Assembly: GCA_016297495.1 (NCBI GenBank)
Contig: JAEDGN010000035.1
Coordinates: forward strand, 1-26,107
Direction of reading: 5' to 3'
DNA length: 26,107 nucleotides
From: Coprococcus sp.
GTDB lineage: Bacteria > Bacillota > Clostridia > Lachnospirales > Lachnospiraceae
Shown here: positions 1-8,016 of the stretch, piece by piece
How positions within the stretch are numbered: position 1 is the stretch's first letter
Layout of the letters: the number at the start of each line of letters is the position of its first letter
The notes under the pieces: generated by a model
The model's input: the letters and a program-made list of their open reading frames with translations, nothing else
What the model was told of the DNA's origin: nothing
The model's database searches: none
Made by a program: the position numbers and the translations under genes

Positions 1-312
1 CAGAACGGCGAGAGAAGCTTTAACCGTGACAGAAATAACCAGAACGGTGAGAGAAACTTCAACCGTGACAGAAATAACCAGAACGGCGAGAGAAGCTTTA
101 ACCGTGACAGAAACAGTCAGAACGGTGAGAGAAGCTTTAACCGTGACAGAAATAACCAGAACGGCGAGAGAAGCTTTAACCGTGACAGAAATAACCAGAA
201 CGGTGAGAGAAGCTTTAACCGTGACAGAAATAACCAGAATGGCGAGAGAAGCTTTAATCGTGACAGAAATAACCAGAACGGTGAGAGAAGCTTTAATCGC
301 GATGGCAATAAT
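1..312 (+). repeat. 39-bp in-frame tandem repeat in infB (8 visible copies)
   Basis: Eight head-to-tail 39-bp units begin at 1, 40, 79, 118, 157, 196, 235 and 274, and the array may continue to the left. Each encodes the 13-residue unit QNGERSFNRDRNN. Copies differ by only a few bases, with more change in the last two and in copies 2 and 3. The Gly codon alternates GGC/GGT in strict order along all eight copies, so the true period looks like 78 bp. The array lies in the variable N-terminal extension of IF-2, ahead of the conserved domains. It is too regular and has no spacers, so it is not CRISPR. Confidence 0.95.
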
Positions 313-2346
313 CAGGGCGGCAGAGGTCAGGGCAGCAGAAACAGCGGCCGTGACAGCAAGTTCAATCTGGACAGTGCCATCAATAAAGAAGTTGTCATGA
401 CAAAGGATACGACCAGAGAGAATCGCAGAAATTATAAGGACAACAAAGATCGCGATAACCGTCGTGAGGACAGAGATTTTGATGAGAGAAATACATCTAA
501 GAATGGCAAAAACGGCAATAATAAAAATAATCGGACTACAATGCGCAAGAAACCGGTCAATACTCAGCCAAAGCCTGAGCCGGTTGTTGAGAAGGTAACA
601 AGCATTGTACTGCCGGAAAGTATTACTCTTAAGGAACTGGGAGATAAAATGAAGGTGCCGGCAGCTCAGATTATCAAGAAGCTGTTCCTTGCCGGTAAGA
701 TGCTGAATCTGAATTCAGAGATTTCATATGAAGAAGCTGAAGAAATCGCATTGGATTATGATATTCTCTGTGAGCACGAGGTTGTTGTGGATGTCATTGA
801 GGAAATGCTGAAGGAAGATGAAGAGAGTGAGGACGATATGGTAACACGTCCGCCTGTAGTCTGTGTCATGGGCCATGTTGACCATGGTAAGACCTCCATT
901 CTGGACGCAATCCGTAAAACCAGTGTAACGGCAGGAGAAGCAGGTGGTATTACACAGCATATCGGTGCTTATGTAGTGGATGTAGATGGTCAGAAGATTA
1001 CTTTCCTGGATACACCGGGGCATGAGGCATTTACAGCCATGCGACTTAGAGGTGCCCAGTCAACAGATATCGCTATTCTTGTTGTTGCGGCCGATGATGG
1101 TGTTATGCCGCAGACTATAGAGGCTATTAATCATGCCAAGGCAGCTGAGATTGATATTATCGTAGCCATTAATAAGATTGATAAACCAAGTGCCAACATC
1201 GATCGTGTAAAACAGGAACTGACTGAGTATGGCCTTGTGGCCGAGGATTGGGGCGGTCAGACCATTATGGTACCGGTATCTGCCCATACAGGGGAAGGCC
1301 TTCAGGATCTCCTTGATATGATTCTGCTGGATGCTGAAGTGAAAGAATTGAAAGCAAATCCAAACAGAAGGGGCAGAGGTCTGATTCTCGAGGCACAGCT
1401 TGATAAAGGACGTGGCCCTGTTGCTACAGTTCTTGTTCAGAAGGGAACATTAAATGTGGGCGATAATGTTACTGTAGGTACTGCTTATGGTAAGATCCGT
1501 GCCATGGTCGATGATAAGGGACGCCGTGTGAAAAAGGCCGGCCCATCCACACCAGTGGAGATTCTTGGCCTGAATGAGGTTCCTCAGGCAGGTGAAGTAT
1601 TCCTTGCAACAGAGACTGAAAAAGAAGCCCGTGCCATGGCTGAAACCTTTATAGCTACCAAGCGTGAGAAGATGCTGGCAGATACAAAGTCAAAATTATC
1701 TCTTGATAGTCTGTTCGATCAGATTCAGGAAGGTCAGATCAAGGAACTCAATATTGTTGTCAAAGCCGATGTTCAGGGTTCTGTAGAGGCTGTAAAGCAA
1801 AGCCTTGCAAAACTTTCCAATGATGAAGTGGCTGTTAAGGTTATCCACGGCGGTGTAGGTGCCATTAATGAATCTGACGTGACGCTGGCATCTGCATCCA
1901 ATGCCATTATTATTGGCTTCAATGTTCGTCCGGACAATCAGGCAAAAATGGTTGCTGAACAGGAGAAGGTCGACCTGCGTCTGTACAGAGTCATATATAA
2001 TGCCATTGAGGATATCGAAGCTGCCATGAAGGGTATGCTTGAACCGACATTTCAAGAGAAAATCATTGGTCATGCCGAAGTGCGTCAGACCTATAAAGTA
2101 TCCGGTGTGGGAACGATTATCGGTGGTTATGTGCAGGACGGTAAGATCGTCCGTAACTGCAAAGTCCGTCTGCTTCGTGATAATGTGGTCATCCATGAAG
2201 GTGTTCTGGCATCTTTGAAGCGATTCAAGGATGATGTGAAGGAGGTCAATGCCGGTTACGAATGTGGTATGTCCTTCGAGAAATATAACGATATCAAGGA
2301 AGGCGACCAGATTGAGGCATTTGTTATGGAAGAGGTTCCGAGATAG
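1..2346 (+). CDS. infB: Translation initiation factor IF-2 (5' end outside window)
   Basis: IF-2 is the GTPase that places initiator tRNA on the 30S subunit and promotes subunit joining. The frame is open from base 1, so the true start lies upstream; an ATG at 397 is in frame but internal. About 781 residues are visible. In order there is a low-complexity Asn/Arg/Gly-rich repeat region (1-312), a basic linker, a small IF2_N-like domain (about 600-800), then the G domain with G1 GHVDHGKT (871-894), G3 DTPGH (1009-1023) and G4 NKID (1171-1182). Beta-barrel domain II and the C-terminal domains follow, ending in EEVPR. rbfA follows 8 bp after the stop, the usual nusA-infB-rbfA arrangement. Identification is very secure; only the N-terminus is missing. 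Confidence 0.97.
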   Translation, partial: QNGERSFNRDRNNQNGERNFNRDRNNQNGERSFNRDRNSQNGERSFNRDRNNQNGERSFNRDRNNQNGERSFNRDRNNQNGERSFNRDRNNQNGERSFNRDGNNQGGRGQGSRNSGRDSKFNLDSAINKEVVMTKDTTRENRRNYKDNKDRDNRREDRDFDERNTSKNGKNGNNKNNRTTMRKKPVNTQPKPEPVVEKVTSIVLPESITLKELGDKMKVPAAQIIKKLFLAGKMLNLNSEISYEEAEEIALDYDILCEHEVVVDVIEEMLKEDEESEDDMVTRPPVVCVMGHVDHGKTSILDAIRKTSVTAGEAGGITQHIGAYVVDVDGQKITFLDTPGHEAFTAMRLRGAQSTDIAILVVAADDGVMPQTIEAINHAKAAEIDIIVAINKIDKPSANIDRVKQELTEYGLVAEDWGGQTIMVPVSAHTGEGLQDLLDMILLDAEVKELKANPNRRGRGLILEAQLDKGRGPVATVLVQKGTLNVGDNVTVGTAYGKIRAMVDDKGRRVKKAGPSTPVEILGLNEVPQAGEVFLATETEKEARAMAETFIATKREKMLADTKSKLSLDSLFDQIQEGQIKELNIVVKADVQGSVEAVKQSLAKLSNDEVAVKVIHGGVGAINESDVTLASASNAIIIGFNVRPDNQAKMVAEQEKVDLRLYRVIYNAIEDIEAAMKGMLEPTFQEKIIGHAEVRQTYKVSGVGTIIGGYVQDGKIVRNCKVRLLRDNVVIHEGVLASLKRFKDDVKEVNAGYECGMSFEKYNDIKEGDQIEAFVMEEVPR

Positions 2347-2354
2347 GAGTTTGT

Positions 2355-2747
2355 ATGAGAAAAAACAGTATTAAAAATACACGTATCAATGGTGAGGTCC
2401 AGAAGGAGCTGAGCCGCATCATTTCGCGGGAGATCAAAGATCCTCGGATCAGTCCGATGACCAGTGTTGTGGCTGTGGAAGTGGCACCGGATCTGAAACA
2501 GTGCAAAGCGTATATCAGTGTTCTGGGCGATAAGGATGCCCAGGATGCTACGATGGCGGGTCTTAAAAGTGCACTGGGATTCATTCGCCGTGAACTGGCG
2601 AGAAACGTGAATCTGAGAAATACACCGGAGCTTCATTTTGTAATTGATCAGTCCATTGAATACGGTGTGAACATGTCAAAGCTTATTGATGAAGTGGTTC
2701 AGAACGATTCAGGGAGGGAAACCGAAGGGGAAGATGACAATGAATAA
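2355..2747 (+). CDS. rbfA: 30S ribosome-binding factor A
   Basis: RbfA is a small KH-type RNA-binding protein that assists late 30S maturation and 16S 5'-end processing. The 130-residue product has the family N-terminus (RINGEVQKELSRIISREIKDPRI), the central VAPDLKQCKAYISVLG segment and the LRNTPELHFVIDQSIEYG segment near the C-terminus. The ATG at 2355 follows GGAG at 2346-2349, which overlaps the infB stop codon, so the two are translationally close. The acidic C-terminal tail (EGEDDNE) overlaps the start of the next gene. The length is normal for the family. Confidence 0.96.
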   Translation: MRKNSIKNTRINGEVQKELSRIISREIKDPRISPMTSVVAVEVAPDLKQCKAYISVLGDKDAQDATMAGLKSALGFIRRELARNVNLRNTPELHFVIDQSIEYGVNMSKLIDEVVQNDSGRETEGEDDNE

Positions 2748-3705
2748 TATATTGTCCAGTCTTGAACGGGCTCGAACAGTCATGATCGCCGGTCATACAA
2801 GACCGGATGGAGATTGCGTAGGGGCCTGCATGGGTCTCTGGCATTATATTCATGACAATTATCCACATATCAGGGCGGATGTACGGTTGGAGCCTGTTTC
2901 CGACAGTTATAAGGTCGTTTCATGTACGGAACTGATCATTAATACCTATGATGATGATACAGTCTATGATCTGTTTATTGCCCTGGATGCCAGTGATATG
3001 GGGCGTCTGGCAGGTGCCGTCAAATATTTTGAGACAGCCGGTCACCGTATCTGCATCGATCATCATATTAGTAATCCGTCATATGCCGATGAAAACCATA
3101 TACTGCCGGATGCCAGCTCTACCTGTGAAGTATTGGCAGATCTCATGGATATGGAAAAAATCTCCCGTGAAGCTGCTACGGCATTGTATATGGGTATCAT
3201 CTGTGATACGGGTGTTTTCAAATATAGCAATACCAGTCATCACACCATGGATGTGGCAGGAAAACTGATGGAGAAGGGGATCCCTTATTCTGATCTGATC
3301 GACGGCGTATTTTACAGAAAGACTTTTATGCAGAATCAGTTACTGGGACACTGTCTTACTGATGCAAAGCTGACTCTTGGCGGAAAGGTCATTGTCAGTG
3401 TTGTGGACCGTACGGTTCTTGACAGCTTTCATGCAGCACATGCCGACCTGGAAGGAGTCATCGATCAGCTGCGGGTTACAGAGGGTATTGAAGTGGCTGT
3501 TCTGGCATCGGAGACAGATCAGGTTGGATACAAATTCAGCCTGCGTTCCAATCATTATGTGGATGTCAGCAGCATTGCGGCTGAATTTGGCGGAGGCGGA
3601 CATGTGCGGGCAGCTGGTTTTTCGGCAGCCGGCGATCCCTGGGAGAATTACCGGAAGGTTGAAAATATGATAAAGGAGCAGCTTGAGGCATGTACGATGG
3701 AATGA
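2740..3705 (+). CDS. nrnA: DHH/DHHA1 phosphoesterase, NrnA-like (oligoribonuclease / pAp phosphatase)
   Basis: NrnA-type enzymes degrade very short RNA oligonucleotides and dephosphorylate 3'-phosphoadenosine 5'-phosphate. In the 321-residue product, the metal-binding DHH-domain motifs are visible: HTRPDGD (19-25), ALDASDMG (81-88), IDHH (106-109) and CDTGVFKYSNTS (155-166). The DHHA1 domain ends with the substrate-binding GGGGH (284-288). I chose ATG 2740 because AAGGGG at 2725-2730 sits 9 nt upstream; ATG 2734 and a much earlier ATG at 2686 are also in frame. The gene overlaps rbfA by 8 bp and truB by 16 bp. Position between rbfA and truB is the standard Firmicutes arrangement. The exact substrate is inferred from the family. 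Confidence 0.92.
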   Translation: MNNILSSLERARTVMIAGHTRPDGDCVGACMGLWHYIHDNYPHIRADVRLEPVSDSYKVVSCTELIINTYDDDTVYDLFIALDASDMGRLAGAVKYFETAGHRICIDHHISNPSYADENHILPDASSTCEVLADLMDMEKISREAATALYMGIICDTGVFKYSNTSHHTMDVAGKLMEKGIPYSDLIDGVFYRKTFMQNQLLGHCLTDAKLTLGGKVIVSVVDRTVLDSFHAAHADLEGVIDQLRVTEGIEVAVLASETDQVGYKFSLRSNHYVDVSSIAAEFGGGGHVRAAGFSAAGDPWENYRKVENMIKEQLEACTME

Positions 3706-4592
3706 TCAATGTCCGTAAGGAAAAAGGGTACACATCTCATGATGTGGTAGCCCGCCTGCGGGGAATTCTGCATCAGAAAAAGATTGGACATACAGGTACC
3801 CTGGATCCTGATGCTACGGGCGTTTTGCCAGTCTGCCTTGGAAAGGGAACAAAGCTCTGTGATATGATAACAGACAGAGAAAAGACTTACAGAGCTGTCA
3901 TGCTCCTTGGAAGAACGACAGATACGCAGGATATTTCAGGCCAGACGCTGTCAGAATCTGAGGTCCATGTAACGGAAGAGGAGGTTCGGAGAGCCTCAGA
4001 AAGCTTTATTGGTGATTATATGCAGGTGCCGCCCATGTACTCAGCCATCAAAATAAACGGCAAAAAGCTTTATGAGCTGGCCAGATCCGGTAAAGAGGTA
4101 GAGCGGAAGCCGAGGCGTGTTATGATACATAGTCTCGAAATACAGTCTGTACAGCTGCCTTATGTCACAATGGAAATCTGCTGCTCAAAAGGAACCTATA
4201 TCAGGACATTGTGTCAGGATATAGGTGAGATGCTTGGATGCGGAGCCTGTATGGCAGAATTGACCCGGACAAAGGTGGGACGTTTCGATATCATGGAAGC
4301 GTGGACGCTGGATGAGATTGAAACCATGGCTGTTCAGGGTGAAGATATTGTAAGGCAGCATATGGTGTCCGTTGAAGATATGCTGGCGGATTATGAGACA
4401 GTTCGGACAATGGATATTACTGCTGATAAAATGCTTCTGAATGGCAACCGGCTTTCGGCTGATCAGCTGAAAGCTCCAGATCTGGCGGATGGACAGCTGG
4501 TGCGTGTATATAGCAGTACGGGTACTTTTATTGCTGTTTATCAATTTGATGAAAAGACCAGAAGTCTTAAAAATATAAAAATGTTTGTATAG
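3690..4592 (+). CDS. truB: tRNA pseudouridine(55) synthase
   Basis: TruB converts U55 in the T-loop of most tRNAs to pseudouridine. The 300-residue protein begins with the typical INVRKEKGYTSHDVV segment and carries the catalytic motif GHTGTLDPDATGVLPV, with the nucleophile Asp39. KTYRAVMLLGRTTDTQD and the YSAIKINGKKLYELAR segment are also family signatures. The C-terminal part, with a PUA-like LADGQLVRVYSSTGTFIAVY ending, is full length. The ATG at 3690 lies inside the end of the nrnA gene, with AAAGGAG at 3673-3679 as ribosome binding site. The overlap suggests translational coupling. Confidence 0.96.
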   Translation: MYDGMINVRKEKGYTSHDVVARLRGILHQKKIGHTGTLDPDATGVLPVCLGKGTKLCDMITDREKTYRAVMLLGRTTDTQDISGQTLSESEVHVTEEEVRRASESFIGDYMQVPPMYSAIKINGKKLYELARSGKEVERKPRRVMIHSLEIQSVQLPYVTMEICCSKGTYIRTLCQDIGEMLGCGACMAELTRTKVGRFDIMEAWTLDEIETMAVQGEDIVRQHMVSVEDMLADYETVRTMDITADKMLLNGNRLSADQLKAPDLADGQLVRVYSSTGTFIAVYQFDEKTRSLKNIKMFV

Positions 4593-4606
4593 AGGTGACA
4601 CCGGTC

Positions 4607-5545
4607 ATGATATATTATAGAGGAACAAAAGACATCAGGCTGAATCATACTGTTGTGGCACTGGGCAAATTTGATGGCCTTCACAGGGGACATCAATTGC
4701 TGATAGAGAAGCTGAAAAAGTATGGCAAAAAGGGATATCAGACCGTGGTATTTACTTTTGACTTTCATCCTATGAGCCTTCTGTCCGGCAAAATACAGCC
4801 TCTGATCTATACGAAAGAGGAACGGCAGAAGATCGTGGAAGAATTTGGTATAGATGTGCTCATTGAATATCCTTTTACTCAGGAGACAGCCCATATGCTG
4901 CCGGAGGACTTTGTAAAAGATGTGCTTGTCAGCTGCATCGGTGCGGAGGTCATTGTCGTAGGTGACGATTTCCACTTTGGTTATCAGAGAAGCGGAGATG
5001 TGGCCTTTTTGAAGGCTCATGAAAAGCAGTATGGCTATGTAGTTGACAATTGTGAGAAACTTTGTGTGAATGGAGAAGAAATCAGCTCCACAATGATCAG
5101 ACATTATATCAGTCAGGGTAATATGGAGATGGTGACAGAGCTTCTTGGCCGTCCTTACCATATTACCGGGGAAGTAATTCCAGGAAAAGCCAATGGACGG
5201 ACGGTGGGGATGCCGACTGCCAATCTGGCGCCGGAAGCCGGAAAGCTGCTGCCGCCAGAGGGAGTTTATGCATCCACAATACGTATCGGGAGCCAGGAAA
5301 AGCAATATTATGCTTTGACCAATATTGGACATAATCCTACGGTGGGGGATCACAATGATTTGAGAGTAGAGACGCATGTAATTGACTTTTCGGGAGATCT
5401 GTACGGAGAAAAGATAGCTGTCAGCCTGTACTGGCATGTGCGGGATGAGCATAAATTCAATAGCCTTGTTGAAGTTAAGGCCCAGGTTGAAAAAGACCGG
5501 GAGAGGGCGATGCTGTATTTTAAGGATTATGGCATCATGGCCTGA
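4607..5545 (+). CDS. ribF: Bifunctional riboflavin kinase / FAD synthetase
   Basis: RibF phosphorylates riboflavin to FMN and adenylylates FMN to FAD. The N-terminal nucleotidyl-transferase domain has GKFDGLHRGHQ (20-30) and VVGDDFHFGYQRSGD (117-131). The C-terminal flavokinase domain has GRTVGMPTANL (197-207), PPEGVYA (216-222) and TNIGHNPTV (238-246). I chose ATG 4607, giving 312 residues, because GAGGTG at 4592-4597, overlapping the truB stop, is well placed for it; a GTG at 4595 is in frame but lies in that ribosome binding site. Last gene of the infB cluster, a common location in Firmicutes. It uses the product of the rib operon found 5 kb downstream. Confidence 0.95.
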   Translation: MIYYRGTKDIRLNHTVVALGKFDGLHRGHQLLIEKLKKYGKKGYQTVVFTFDFHPMSLLSGKIQPLIYTKEERQKIVEEFGIDVLIEYPFTQETAHMLPEDFVKDVLVSCIGAEVIVVGDDFHFGYQRSGDVAFLKAHEKQYGYVVDNCEKLCVNGEEISSTMIRHYISQGNMEMVTELLGRPYHITGEVIPGKANGRTVGMPTANLAPEAGKLLPPEGVYASTIRIGSQEKQYYALTNIGHNPTVGDHNDLRVETHVIDFSGDLYGEKIAVSLYWHVRDEHKFNSLVEVKAQVEKDRERAMLYFKDYGIMA

Positions 5546-5570
5546 TCAGTGGTAAACAATAAAAACGTTA

Positions 5571-5619
5571 AAAAGATTCAAAGAACACGGTATGTTATGT
5601 GATTTTTGAATCTTTTTTT
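5571..5619 (+). terminator. Intrinsic terminator after ribF
   Basis: A perfect 12-bp inverted repeat (arms 5571-5582 and 5605-5616) is followed by further T residues to 5619. The stem is A/T-rich and the 22-nt loop is long; three extra pairs (5586-5588 with 5599-5601) can form in the loop. It lies 26 bp after ribF and marks the end of the translation operon before the separately regulated pair downstream. Confidence 0.75.
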
Positions 5620-5646
5620 AAATATATTTATACGAACAAATTTTCG

Positions 5647-5658
5647 GAACATATGTTT
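5647..5658 (+). promoter_or_regulatory. LexA-type SOS operator, upstream copy
   Basis: GAACATATGTTT matches the Firmicutes LexA (DinR) box, CGAACRNRYGTTYC, at all core positions; the flanking C at each end is not conserved. It overlaps the promoter -35. The core AACATATGTT is a perfect palindrome. A weaker related site, GAACAAATTTTC (5634-5645, one core mismatch), lies next to it. Confidence 0.78.
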
Positions 5659-5684
5659 ACATAATAAGCATATTATGATATACT
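5656..5684 (+). promoter_or_regulatory. Sigma-A promoter of the radical SAM pair
   Basis: TTTACA (5656-5661) and TATACT (5679-5684) are separated by exactly 17 nt, giving an expected transcription start near 5691. The -35 shares its first three bases with the upstream LexA-type operator, and the downstream operator starts about 8 bases after the expected start. This geometry is well suited to repression. Confidence 0.8.
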
Positions 5685-5698
5685 GACTACATAGATGA

Positions 5699-5710
5699 GA
5701 ACATATGTTT
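5699..5710 (+). promoter_or_regulatory. LexA-type SOS operator, downstream copy
   Basis: An exact second copy of GAACATATGTTT, centred 52 bp (about five helical turns) downstream of the first and just past the expected transcription start. Two identical 12-mers bracketing one promoter are most unlikely by chance and point to strong, probably cooperative, repression relieved by DNA damage. LexA binding is inferred from the consensus; no lexA gene is in the window. Confidence 0.78.
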
Positions 5711-5726
5711 TTGAAAGGGTGAGATC

Positions 5727-7076
5727 GTGGAGAACTTGTGGAATGCTGATCTGAATGAAAAGCTGCACATACTGGCAGATGCGGCAAAATATGATGTGGC
5801 ATGTACTTCTTCAGGTGTGAACAGGAAAAACGGGAAACAGGGTACGGGGAATACGCTGTCCTGTGGAATTTGTCATAGCTTTGCAGCGGATGGCCGCTGC
5901 ATCTCTCTGTTAAAGATACTGTTGACCAATGATTGCTGCTACGATTGTGTATATTGCGTGAACAGGAAGACCAATGATGTGCCACGGGCAACCTTTACAC
6001 CGGAAGAGGTATGTACGCTCACAATGGGATTTTACAGGAGGAACTATATAGAAGGACTCTTTCTCAGCTCTGCTGTTTATCGAAATCCCTCCTATACTAT
6101 GGAACTGATTTATGAGACTGTGAGGCGACTGAGGGAGATCTATGGTTTCAGAGGATATATTCATGTAAAAGCCATACCGGGAGCCGACGCAGAGCTTATT
6201 GAAAAAACGGGATTTCTTGTGGACAGGATGAGCTGTAATCTGGAATTGCCGACATCAGAGGGACTTCGGAAGCTGGCGCCTAATAAGCCGAGAGCACAGC
6301 TGGTAAAGCCCATGAGGCAGATCCAGAATGGTATATTCCGGTCGAAGCAGGAGGTGGCGGTTTACCGCCATGCACCCCGATTTGTACCGGCAGGGCAGAG
6401 TACCCAGATGATTGTGGGAGCAACAGGAGAGTCTGATTATCAGATTATGAGTGTGTCTGAAGCTTTGTATGATAAATTTCAGATGAAGAGGGTCTTTTAT
6501 TCTGCATATGTGGGTATTAATGAGGACAGTCGTTTGCCTTCGGTCAGAACAGCACCGCCTCTTCTGCGGGAGCATCGCCTGTATCAGGCAGACTGGCTGC
6601 TGAGATTTTATGGATTTAAGGCTGCGGAGCTTCTCAGTGAGCGGCATCCTAATTTCAATATCCTCCTTGATCCGAAATGTGACTGGGCGGTAAGACATCT
6701 GGAGTATTTTCCTGTAGAAGTGATGACAGCAGATTATTACAGTCTTCTGCGAGTGCCGGGGTTGGGGGTGAACAGTGCAAAAAGAATCTGCAGATCGAGG
6801 CGCTTTGGACGATTGCAGTTTGATGATTTGAAGAAGATGGGTGTGGTACTGAAAAGAGCCATGTATTTTATAACCTGTCAGGGGAAGACTTATATGCCTA
6901 TTAAAATGCAGGAGAGTTTTATTACCACGAATCTGCTTGGACTGAAAGAGCATCTTCCGTCAGATGTTGTACGTTCTGGTGAGACTTACAGGCAGCTGAA
7001 CCTTTTTGATGATTTCCATCTAAGTGCGCCGGTGGAAGAGACGGATCGCTATCAGGTTTTGACAGGGCAGATTTAG
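5727..7076 (+). CDS. Putative DNA modification/repair radical SAM protein (TIGR03916-like)
   Basis: A 449-residue radical SAM protein. The cluster-binding CX3CX2C is Cys70-Cys74-Cys77 (CCYDCVYC), with extra Cys at 46, 49 and 58 in a conserved-looking SCGICHSF..GRC stretch. Near the C-terminus there is a helix-hairpin-helix DNA-binding motif, VPGLGVNSAKRI (343-354), which fits action on DNA. I recognise the family as the radical SAM protein that is regularly paired with a uracil-DNA-glycosylase-related/DUF4130 protein; its reaction is not known to me. The GTG start at 5727 follows AAAGGGTGAG; no better ATG lies nearby. The partner gene starts 55 bp after the stop. Regulation is likely SOS-type, from the two LexA boxes. 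Confidence 0.88.
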   Translation: MENLWNADLNEKLHILADAAKYDVACTSSGVNRKNGKQGTGNTLSCGICHSFAADGRCISLLKILLTNDCCYDCVYCVNRKTNDVPRATFTPEEVCTLTMGFYRRNYIEGLFLSSAVYRNPSYTMELIYETVRRLREIYGFRGYIHVKAIPGADAELIEKTGFLVDRMSCNLELPTSEGLRKLAPNKPRAQLVKPMRQIQNGIFRSKQEVAVYRHAPRFVPAGQSTQMIVGATGESDYQIMSVSEALYDKFQMKRVFYSAYVGINEDSRLPSVRTAPPLLREHRLYQADWLLRFYGFKAAELLSERHPNFNILLDPKCDWAVRHLEYFPVEVMTADYYSLLRVPGLGVNSAKRICRSRRFGRLQFDDLKKMGVVLKRAMYFITCQGKTYMPIKMQESFITTNLLGLKEHLPSDVVRSGETYRQLNLFDDFHLSAPVEETDRYQVLTGQI

Positions 7077-7131
7077 AAGGATATTATGTTGAGAAATAAA
7101 TGTATTGGATTACTGTGGAGGGAAGCTCAGA

Positions 7132-7911
7132 ATGGATACGGATAAACGAATGCGGATTCTCGTATGTGAAGACAGTGTAGAAGGAATTTTGACGGCAGTG
7201 CATGAAGCATTTATCAGTCGCTACGGTCATGCTTATCAGAGGATAGTTATCGGACCGGCAGTGAATATGGATCTTTTTTCGGATATATATACGATTGAGC
7301 CAGATATGGATAAAGCTTCACGGGTTGTTGAAGCTATTGTACGCAGTATTTCAGATTATGCGTGGCAGATGGTATGGCAGGCTGCTGAGGCAGACAGTGA
7401 AGATAAGGGGGATGTTATATATCGCTTTTTGATTCTGGGCTTTGCCAATGGCAGCAGGATTCTGAATGCCATGACCAGACCGGAAGTGATGCGGCTGCAC
7501 CAGCTTTCCAGAGCTGTATCCAGAGAAACACAACGTTTATATGGGTTTTTGAGATTTCAGGAACTGGAGAATCATATTCTTTATGGAAAACTTCTATCAA
7601 AACATCATGTGGGTACATTCCTTGCCAATCACTTTACTGACCGTCTGCCACAGGAGCATTGGATCATTCATGATCCGGATCGGGATGAAGTTTGGGTACA
7701 TCAGGCTGGCAATGACTGGATCTATATCAGTCATCCCGACTTTAAAGTGGATCCTGAGGCGATGTTATCAGCAGCTGAGTATGATTTTAAAGCCTGGTGG
7801 GAAACGTTCAGGGAGAGTATTGCAATACGTGAGCGGACAAATCCGAGGCTTCAGATGCAGATGATGCCGAAACGCTACTGGAAATATATGCCTGAAATGC
7901 AGAAGAGGTAA
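7132..7911 (+). CDS. Radical-SAM-linked DNA metabolism protein (TIGR03915 / DUF4130-like)
   Basis: A 259-residue protein that I recognise as the usual partner of the preceding radical SAM gene. It opens with a family-like LVCEDSVEGILTAVHEAF. The central LRFQELENHILYGKLLSKHHV and LANHFTDRLPQEHWIIHDPDRDEVWVH stretches follow. The C-terminus is highly typical: AWWETFRESIAIRERTNPRLQ then MPKRYWKYMPEM. It stops there, so the uracil-DNA-glycosylase-like domain that is fused behind this module in some bacteria is absent. ATG 7132 was chosen because GGAGG (7119-7123) lies 8 nt upstream; a TTG at 7105 is in frame but contains that site downstream. Biochemical role unknown; probably forms a repair complex with its neighbour. 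Confidence 0.85.
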   Translation: MDTDKRMRILVCEDSVEGILTAVHEAFISRYGHAYQRIVIGPAVNMDLFSDIYTIEPDMDKASRVVEAIVRSISDYAWQMVWQAAEADSEDKGDVIYRFLILGFANGSRILNAMTRPEVMRLHQLSRAVSRETQRLYGFLRFQELENHILYGKLLSKHHVGTFLANHFTDRLPQEHWIIHDPDRDEVWVHQAGNDWIYISHPDFKVDPEAMLSAAEYDFKAWWETFRESIAIRERTNPRLQMQMMPKRYWKYMPEMQKR

Positions 7912-7939
7912 CTGCTGTATGAAGCATCCTGAGAGGAGG

Positions 7940-7968
7940 TTTACAAAACTAAGAAGATAAAGTATAAT
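7940..7968 (+). promoter_or_regulatory. Sigma-A promoter for maf
   Basis: TTTACA (7940-7945), 17-nt spacer, TATAAT (7963-7968). Expected start near 7975, giving a short leader of about 40 nt before maf. This separates maf and the next gene from the radical SAM pair, although no clear terminator lies between them and read-through is possible. An unused AGAGGAGGT ribosome-binding-like sequence precedes the -35 and has no start codon after it. Confidence 0.8.
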
Positions 7969-8016
7969 TATTTTTGATTTATTAAAGATATTTTTGCAGC
8001 AGGGAGGCATTTCGGC

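Noticed and set aside
1..312. Short regular repeats that could suggest CRISPR
   Set aside because: Units are contiguous with no unique spacers and encode a clean peptide repeat in frame with infB.
26..400. Open frame of 124 codons in the second + frame, and a matching frame on the - strand at 117-308
   Set aside because: Both arise because the 39-bp repeat is a multiple of three and has no stops in these frames. The infB frame is the real one, and the repeats run straight into its conserved domains.
4541..5452. A 303-codon open frame on the - strand
   Set aside because: It lies opposite truB and ribF, whose full-length motifs are on the + strand. It has no ribosome binding site or family resemblance.
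6255..6953. A 232-codon open frame on the - strand
   Set aside because: Antisense to the radical SAM gene, with low-complexity, His/Arg-rich translation typical of shadow frames.
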